From the NCBI RefSeq assembly GCF_003438995.1, contig NZ_QSUN01000005.1:62001-126000 (forward strand): DNA of 64,000 bases, given 5' to 3'. The notes under the pieces are model-generated. The model saw only the letters and a list, made by a program, of their open reading frames with translations. It was not told the origin of the DNA and did not search any database. This document shows, one piece after another, positions 58,960 to 64,000 of the stretch. Within the stretch, counting starts at the first letter, position 1. Each line of letters begins with the position of its first letter. The position numbers and the translations under genes were made by a program. Source of the DNA: Bacteroides sp. OM05-12 (GTDB lineage Bacteria > Bacteroidota > Bacteroidia > Bacteroidales > Bacteroidaceae).

Positions 58960-60279
58960 TTATAATGTTCCTGAAATATATAGAAGTTTGTAATAATTGT
59001 AGATGATGTTGATTTGTGCATTGACTAATTGTACCTCTGCTGTCAGTTTGGAATTGCTGGCGTCAAGCATATCGGTAATCAGTGCCATATCATTTTTATA
59101 TCGATCCCGGATAACTGTATAGTTTTGATTTGCTAACTCCACGCTTTTTTGTTGTGTATTTAGTTCTACATAAGTTTCCAGATATTTGATATGATCTGCT
59201 TTGACGGCTAGTTCAATTTGTTCTTTGGTATCTTCGTATTGTTCGACATTTCGTTGGATGGAGAATTTACTCCGGCTGACTGCTTTATTCGTTTTGTACA
59301 ATGAAGAGATATTATACTTCAAACCGACTCCGACATACCAGTAATTGAAATTCTTATTGATAGGTGGTACCTCGATAATAATCGGACCATCGAACTTATT
59401 TCCGGCGAATAAAGCCAGCTTCGGTATCCGTTCCGATCTGATTATTTTATCCTGATATTTACTCATTTGCACGGCTAAAGATGCTTGTCTTAAAGTAGGA
59501 GAACTTGTAATGGTCGTTGTAATCCAACTTTCTTCATTATTTATAGGTAGTACCCGTGACAAAATAGTAGTATCAGGTGTCAGCATTATATTATTGGACA
59601 ATCCTAGAGTTGTGGTCAGATGATTATTTAAGATTGTTATCGTATTTTGTATTTGTGTATGGGTAAGTTCAAGATTGGATAAAAGGAGTTCATATCTCGT
59701 TATATCGTTTTTCAGAACAATACCTTCACTTCCTTTTGCCTGAAGTTCTTTTAATACCTGTTTAGTTTGCTCTATATTCTTTTCATATACTTTGAGCATA
59801 TTTTGTTGCTTAAATAGGTCCAGATAATATCCAACTAAGAGAAAGCGTACTTTATTACGGTTATCTTCCAGGCTTAGAACGGCATTTTCTTCTTGTAATT
59901 TGGCTATTGCTATCCCATTGGAGACAGCTCCACCTGTATAAATAACTTGCGATGCTTCTATCGCGAAGTTATTGCCGAAATGGGGCATTGGGGCATTGGT
60001 GCCATTAGAAAAATCCCGGTCTGTCATGAAACCATCTCCTATATAACTAAATGACAGTGCAACATCGATTTCCGGTAAACGGGCATTTTTAGCTACTTTT
60101 ACACCTTTGCTCGCCTCATTTATTCCTGTAGCGAACGGACGCAATGATTTGGAGTTTTGGTCGGCAAGTGAAAATATGTCATTGATAGACATAACCTGCC
60201 TGACCACTTCTTGGGCATATATACCCGTAGTGCATAATGACGTGTAAAACGACATTATGAACAAAGTGAATTTGCTCAT
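58960..60279 (-). CDS. TolC-family outer-membrane efflux protein
   Basis: 439 residues. Signal peptide (cleavage near IYAQE), then two OEP repeats with long helices (GINEASKGVKVAKNARLPEI, VDVALSF-like EIDVALSFSYIGDG, LADQNSKSLRPF, KAVSRSKFSIQRNVEQYEDT, MLDASNSKLTAEVQLVNAQI). First gene of the efflux operon, 11 bp before the EmrA-like gene. No obvious -7 box is visible upstream in the 60.28-60.84 kb region. Confidence 0.92.
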   Translation of the reverse strand: MSKFTLFIMSFYTSLCTTGIYAQEVVRQVMSINDIFSLADQNSKSLRPFATGINEASKGVKVAKNARLPEIDVALSFSYIGDGFMTDRDFSNGTNAPMPHFGNNFAIEASQVIYTGGAVSNGIAIAKLQEENAVLSLEDNRNKVRFLLVGYYLDLFKQQNMLKVYEKNIEQTKQVLKELQAKGSEGIVLKNDITRYELLLSNLELTHTQIQNTITILNNHLTTTLGLSNNIMLTPDTTILSRVLPINNEESWITTTITSSPTLRQASLAVQMSKYQDKIIRSERIPKLALFAGNKFDGPIIIEVPPINKNFNYWYVGVGLKYNISSLYKTNKAVSRSKFSIQRNVEQYEDTKEQIELAVKADHIKYLETYVELNTQQKSVELANQNYTVIRDRYKNDMALITDMLDASNSKLTAEVQLVNAQINIIYNYYKLLYISGTL

Positions 60280-60837
60280 ACGTTATTAATATTTAATGAA
60301 TTTGAACTACGAAAAGATTTTTAAGTATGAAGAATACTTAATCGGAGTTTTCTCTTCCCCATTGATGGAAGAGTGATAGTTTGGTTAGCACACCATTAAA
60401 AAAATATGAATACGGCTTTTGATTTTGCTTTTTCATTTATTGCATGGAACTTTATGCTCCATTCGGGTGCGAAGTTACAAAAAAAGATGTGATTAATAAA
60501 ATAGGAGATAGAAATAAAATTTGTATTAGTGGCGTAAATTGAATGCATAACTACCTACTATTGCAAAAGTGTTGCGGGAACTTGTAAGTAAAGATAATCC
60601 GGATTCTTTTATTTGGGATGATGTGTTAGGTGCTAACGTTTAATGGGGTTATTGGATTTTTCTTGTATATTAAATATGTCTTTGTAGATAACGAGAAAGA
60701 AGATACTTTGGAACTTTACTTTCGTGAAGTATTTGAAACTATCTTCTTTCTTTATCTGTTTAAATTTGTAACATTTTAACGTTCGCATCCTTGTTGCCTT
60801 ATTATTTTTGCTTATCTTTGCAGCGCAAAAATAGCTT
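60280..60837. other. Intergenic region upstream of efflux operon and tRNA-Glu (558 bp)
   Basis: AT-rich. A 30-codon open stretch at 60551-60643 (VLRELVSKDNPDSFIWDDVL, stop-bounded, no start) looks like a gene scrap of unknown origin. TCCA/TGGA short inverted repeats near 60450 are weak. The tRNA-Glu promoter lies at the right end. Confidence 0.4.
60790..60820 (+). promoter_or_regulatory. Promoter of tRNA-Glu
   Basis: CTTG (60790-60793), 19 bp, TATCTTTG (60813-60820), 17 bp before the tRNA. Confidence 0.65.
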
Positions 60838-60909
60838 GGTGGATTCGTCTAACGGTTAGGACGCATGCCTCTCACGCATGAAATACGAGTTCGATTCTCG
60901 TATCCACTA
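60838..60909 (+). tRNA. tRNA-Glu(CTC)
   Basis: 72 nt. Acceptor GGTGGAT pairs with ATCCACT (first pair G·U), D-stem GTC/GAC, anticodon stem CATGC/GCATG with loop CTCTCAC (anticodon CTC), T-arm ACGAG-TTCGATT-CTCGT, discriminator A. CTC reads GAG, so this supplements the main TTC isoacceptor. Amino-acid identity rests on the anticodon. Confidence 0.88.
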
Positions 60910-61568
60910 CAAGAAATGAAAATTAAATTTTAGATATAGACAGAGGTTCTGCATCTTAATTTTACTGCTTCTATATTTTATATGTTTTATACCCCCTAGT
61001 TTATTTTTGTCGCGGAGCTCATTATCAATACTTTATCTTTTAAAAAGCCTCAAAAAAGAAAACTTGTGACATTAATCTCCCTTATGAGCGTTGAAAATTT
61101 GTCGCGCTTTTTGCATGGGAATGCACTACATCTTTATGTATGACACACTACGTCTTTATCCTTGATGCACTACGTCTTTTGGAACATGCCTATAAAGGAA
61201 TACGGTTAGGCATAGGGACGAAAAATGATACTACTAGTGAAGACAACCTTTAATGGTATTGATGCTTGAAACAAGATATGCAGGCTTTCTAAAAAATAAG
61301 AATGATTAAAAAACAATAGTCGACCGTATGCTGAACAACAGGCGTCCTAAACCAATAAGGAGATGCCCCCAATAGATAAATGCATGGTTTTATACGAAAG
61401 CCAATTTACATTTATTCCCGACAATTATCGGTGAGTCTAATTATATTTTTTCAGGTAAAGATATGAATTTGCGAAATGATAAATTGGAACTAGGAACATT
61501 TCATTAAATTTGTTTGTTTATTATATGAGATAGAATATCCTTATACATTCTCCTTAATTCGTATTATT
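60910..61568. other. Intergenic region (659 bp) with short direct repeats
   Basis: No convincing gene. It contains three spaced copies of a GCACTACGTCTTT-like unit (61122-61180) and a fragment GTCGACCGTATG near 61319-61330 matching one stem of the dispersed hairpin family. Otherwise AT-rich with nothing recognised. Confidence 0.5.
61122..61180 (+). repeat. Three imperfect direct repeats, GCACTACGTCTTT
   Basis: Copies TGCACTACATCTTTAT (61122), ACACTACGTCTTTAT (61145) and TGCACTACGTCTTTT (61166), spaced 21-23 bp. Possibly a protein-binding tandem site or a decayed repeat. Confidence 0.5.
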
Positions 61569-62330
61569 ATGACTAGAAATGAATCAGTTCCGGTAGAAAA
61601 GGGTAGCAAGCAGGCACCCGAAAAGTTTTTTATTAAGATTACTGCAGATGGTCCGTATTTAATTTATGGAAATCCGCCTATTGATCAGGAGATTATACTA
61701 CCAAATGAAGAAGGTTCTTCATGGGTGTATCAAAAAGGTAAAAGTTTTGATAATTCTGAGAATCCGGTGCATTTATGCAGATGTGGTTATTCAAAGCATA
61801 AACCTTTTTGTGACGGCTCGCACACACATGCCGATTGGGATTCTGCTGAAACAAGTTCGAAACATCCTTTGTTGGAGGGTGCAGAACAGTTTGAAGGGCC
61901 GACCATGATACTTGCCGATAATGAGAAATATTGTGCTTTTGCTCGTTTCTGTGATGCCTACGGAAGAATATGGAATCTTGTTCAAACAGCGGAAAGTGAG
62001 GAGGAACGTAAACTAGTTCGGCATGAAGTCGGTCACTGTCCGGCTGGCAGATTGGTCTTGTGGGATAAAGAAACGCAAAAGGTTTTTGAACCACCTTTTG
62101 ATCCTTCCATCGGTATTATAGAAGATCCGGGAATAAAAGTGAGCGGACCCATTTGGGTAAAAGGTGGAATCCGTATTGAGGGAGCTGATGGGAAAAGTTA
62201 TGAGATTAGGAACAGGGTTACTCTATGTCGTTGCGGACAATCATCTAATAAACCTTTCTGTGACGGTACGCATGCGAGTATGCATTTTCATGACGGACTG
62301 CCTTTAGAGAAGGGGAAGGGAGAATGGTAG
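61569..62330 (+). CDS. Double-CDGSH iron-sulfur protein
   Basis: 253 residues. Two CDGSH [2Fe-2S] motifs are complete: LCRCGYSKHKPFCDGSH near residue 65 and LCRCGQSSNKPFCDGTH near 219. Each has the Cys-x-Cys-x(8)-Cys-x(3)-His ligand set. Between them is a divergent ferredoxin-like segment with further Cys (YCAFARFCDAYGRIW ... VRHEVGHCPAGRLVL). No signal peptide, so cytoplasmic. Bacterial proteins of this type are linked to redox or iron handling, with the substrate unknown. Terminator at 62380. Confidence 0.9.
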   Translation: MTRNESVPVEKGSKQAPEKFFIKITADGPYLIYGNPPIDQEIILPNEEGSSWVYQKGKSFDNSENPVHLCRCGYSKHKPFCDGSHTHADWDSAETSSKHPLLEGAEQFEGPTMILADNEKYCAFARFCDAYGRIWNLVQTAESEEERKLVRHEVGHCPAGRLVLWDKETQKVFEPPFDPSIGIIEDPGIKVSGPIWVKGGIRIEGADGKSYEIRNRVTLCRCGQSSNKPFCDGTHASMHFHDGLPLEKGKGEW

Positions 62331-62379
62331 CATTTGTTTTTGTGTGATAAGTAAAAAGATAGATATTTATTTGATTAAG

Positions 62380-62415
62380 GAGACTGATTCGAAAATAGAT
62401 TCAGTCTCTTTTTTA
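62380..62415 (+). terminator. Terminator after CDGSH gene
   Basis: GAGACTGA (62380-62387) pairs with TCAGTCTC (62401-62408), followed by TTTTTT. Confidence 0.85.
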
Positions 62416-62467
62416 TTTTATGTTTGGAAAAGTCGTATATTTGGCAAATGTTAAAACAGTGGTTTAC

Positions 62468-63049
62468 ATGGAAACAAACAAATCTATCGCAAAAAGGATA
62501 ATAGAATCATATTCATTATCATTCAATAATGAGATAACATCTCGGTTGGCTGATATTGTGTATTCGCGAGAATTGGGTAGGGGAGAGCTATTTCTTGATG
62601 AAGGCCAGGTAAGTAAAAGCATGGGATATGTGGAAAAGGGAATTGTACGTCAGTTCTATTATAAAAATGGTAAGGATTTGACGGAGCACTTTTCTTCGGA
62701 AAACAGATTGTTTATTTGTATTGAAAGTTTTTTGAAACAAGAACCTACCCGTTTGATGGCGGAGGCTTTAGAACCGGCATTAGTGTGGGGTATTCCGCAT
62801 GATGCTTTTTTTCAACTGGTATCCGATAGTCCGGAAATGGCATTGCTTTATCGCAAGATGTTGGAACATTCGCTGATTGAATCTCAGGTTAAGGCTGATA
62901 TGTTTCGTTTTGAAACGGCTCATGACCGTTATGAGAAGTTTTTAAAGTTGTTTCCTGAGCCGGCAAAAAGGGCTCCTTTAATACATATTGCTTCTTTCTT
63001 ACAAATGACTCCGGAGACATTGAGTCGTGTTCGTGCCGGTTTACTTTGA
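62468..63049 (+). CDS. Crp/Fnr-family transcription regulator
   Basis: 193 residues from the ATG at 62468 (METNKSIAKRIIES). An upstream ATG at 62420 is rejected because a -7 box TATATTTG (62436-62443) lies after it. Cyclic-nucleotide-binding-type barrel (GELFLDEGQVSKSMGYVEKG, IVRQFYYKNGKDLTEHFSSE), dimer helix (LLYRKMLEHSLIESQVKADM) and C-terminal winged helix (IHIASFLQMTPETLSRVRAG). No Cys cluster as in Fnr. Likely ligand unknown; possibly stress or redox control of its CDGSH neighbour (inference from position). Confidence 0.85.
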   Translation: METNKSIAKRIIESYSLSFNNEITSRLADIVYSRELGRGELFLDEGQVSKSMGYVEKGIVRQFYYKNGKDLTEHFSSENRLFICIESFLKQEPTRLMAEALEPALVWGIPHDAFFQLVSDSPEMALLYRKMLEHSLIESQVKADMFRFETAHDRYEKFLKLFPEPAKRAPLIHIASFLQMTPETLSRVRAGLL

Positions 63050-63156
63050 TTTTTTGATATATGTCAAGCTCTCTTTTGAGGATAAAACTTACTTTTGTGA
63101 TGCGATAGAGTTAAGTTTTAGTTTTCATAGGTAGATGTTTGATTTTGAAGTTAAGA

Positions 63157-63182
63157 GGCAACGTTTTAGCGTTGTCTTTTTT
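63157..63182 (+). terminator. Terminator after Crp/Fnr-type gene
   Basis: GGCAACG (63157-63163) pairs with CGTTGTC (63170-63176; one G·T pair), followed by TTTTTT. Confidence 0.7.
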
Positions 63183-63188
63183 CTTTTG

Positions 63189-64000
63189 CTATTGAAAATG
63201 GTAGCTCATGCCAAGGCGGGTTTCGAATGTGCGATAGCTGATGTCTTTATAGGCTGAATAATGAGTTTGTCTCAAATAGTAGTTTGCTTCGACGTTCGCT
63301 TTTATATGTTTTGTAATATTAAGTTTAATTGTTGGATTAATGACTGTAAGCATCGTGTTTCCTTTGTCTCCTTGTGCATTTAAGTAGAGGGGATCTATGT
63401 GCTCAAGATCCTTTCCTTCATATCCTTTCCATGTGAAAAGGTGGAAATGGTGCAGATTCAGAATAAAATCACCATAGCGCCCGAAATCAATCTTAGTTCT
63501 GTTTTTGATACTGAATCCACTTCCCATATTATAGTTCCGGTCGATTACATTGTAATAATCAGTGAGACTTCCACCCAATAAAATACCGTTTACGAATACT
63601 CCTTGTTCTACTTTCACGAAGTTGTTAACCACTGGAAATTTATAGATCATGCCTGGACCGAAACTGGCGGCTTCTGATATTTTAAAAGGGATTTTGCTGG
63701 TATTGTCAATTACGGCTTCCGAATCGAAATAATTGAAATGTTGAAAAATTCCGAATAGCATTTCCATTCCGGTAGTAGTTTTAAGAGGTTTTCCCCACAA
63801 CTTAGCCATAAGATTTACTTCGCTGATGATAGGTTGGTTTCCTGTAATGTTGAATAATGCGTCCAGCATAAAATGATCGTATGGAGCTGTTTCTTCCTTA
63901 CTGAATGCATCTCCATAATTTAAATTCATTTCTATATAAGCAGTATGTTCCCCTTTAAATAAGAAATTGTCATCGGCAAGATAACGATCTCCTGTTCCGA
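63189..64000 (-). CDS. Outer-membrane beta-barrel protein, C-terminal part
   Basis: The reading frame is open from 63189 to the right edge: about 270 codons, and the true start is beyond the window. An internal ATG at 63929 is not the start, because upstream codons continue in frame (GTGDRYLADDNFLFKGEHTA). Strand-rich with Gly/Tyr/Asn turns (EAASFGPGMIYKFPVVNNFV, GILLGGSLTDYYNVIDRNYN) and a C-terminal LGMSYHFQ with Phe near the end, typical of outer-membrane barrels. It resembles large Bacteroides proteins of DUF3943 type, but this is uncertain. Function unknown. Confidence 0.6.
   Translation of the reverse strand, partial: GTGDRYLADDNFLFKGEHTAYIEMNLNYGDAFSKEETAPYDHFMLDALFNITGNQPIISEVNLMAKLWGKPLKTTTGMEMLFGIFQHFNYFDSEAVIDNTSKIPFKISEAASFGPGMIYKFPVVNNFVKVEQGVFVNGILLGGSLTDYYNVIDRNYNMGSGFSIKNRTKIDFGRYGDFILNLHHFHLFTWKGYEGKDLEHIDPLYLNAQGDKGNTMLTVINPTIKLNITKHIKANVEANYYLRQTHYSAYKDISYRTFETRLGMSYHFQ

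Noticed and set aside
60551..60643. A 30-codon open frame as a real gene
   Set aside because: No start codon, no promoter and no recognisable family; at most a gene scrap.

Overview
The window looks like a stretch of a gut Bacteroides chromosome (order Bacteroidales). Three things point there. Promoters follow the Bacteroidetes pattern (TTTG-like -33 box, 19-20 bp, TAnnTTTG -7 box). Short lipoprotein signals ending in SC/AC are abundant. Gene content includes fimbrillin-family subunits, DUF3575 and DUF5119 proteins, carboxypeptidase-regulatory-domain TonB receptors, QueC/QueF with a queuosine-precursor transporter, and a large type II-C Cas9 with a 47-nt repeat of the kind known from Bacteroides. 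Species cannot be fixed from sequence alone.

Layout. 1-2.1 kb: the 5' end of grpE, divergent from an ABC-F ATPase whose second nucleotide-binding domain is degenerate. 2.1-2.75 kb: a gene-free island with three kinds of inverted-repeat element. 2.75-14.75 kb: a leftward surface-fimbria locus with an LRR protein, a beta-barrel, an OmpA-like protein, two DUF3575 proteins, four consecutive fimbrillin-like lipoproteins and a DUF5119 lipoprotein, nearly all separated by only 2-37 bp. 14.9-18.8 kb: tex and the cbpA-cbpM co-chaperone pair. 19-25.4 kb: a hybrid periplasmic-binding/histidine kinase with a 5'-nucleotidase, then a His-rich small protein with a TonB receptor. 25.5-31.99 kb: a ROK-kinase remnant, D-lactate dehydrogenase, a FadL-like porin, a preQ1-linked queuosine operon and a three-gene DUF3784/YIP1/DUF2089 operon.

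32.2-41.5 kb is the standout: a complete type II-C CRISPR-Cas locus. It has two small upstream ORFs, a tracrRNA on the minus strand divergent from cas9, cas9-cas1-cas2 on the plus strand, and a 36-repeat/35-spacer array. Every intact repeat carries, on the crRNA strand, a GTTG-N19-TATCTTTG Bacteroidetes promoter. The tracrRNA promoter has the same form. This predicts that each crRNA is transcribed from its own repeat. One spacer is a pure (GT)15 dinucleotide, and the array decays toward dnaX. A palindrome sits exactly between the tracrRNA and cas9 promoters.

41.5-64 kb: dnaX, a DivIC/FtsB-like protein, an M16 peptidase, an OmpH/Skp-like lipoprotein, pepD, a beta-helix lipoprotein with an endonuclease/exonuclease/phosphatase, and tRNA-Ser(GCT). 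Then come a TPR-HTH regulator divergent from a repeat protein with a T9SS-like C-terminus, a TolC-EmrA-EmrB-type efflux operon, tRNA-Glu(CTC), a double-CDGSH protein, a Crp/Fnr-type regulator and the 3' part of an outer-membrane protein. A dispersed hairpin family with compensatory stem changes sits at the 3' ends of four transcription units.
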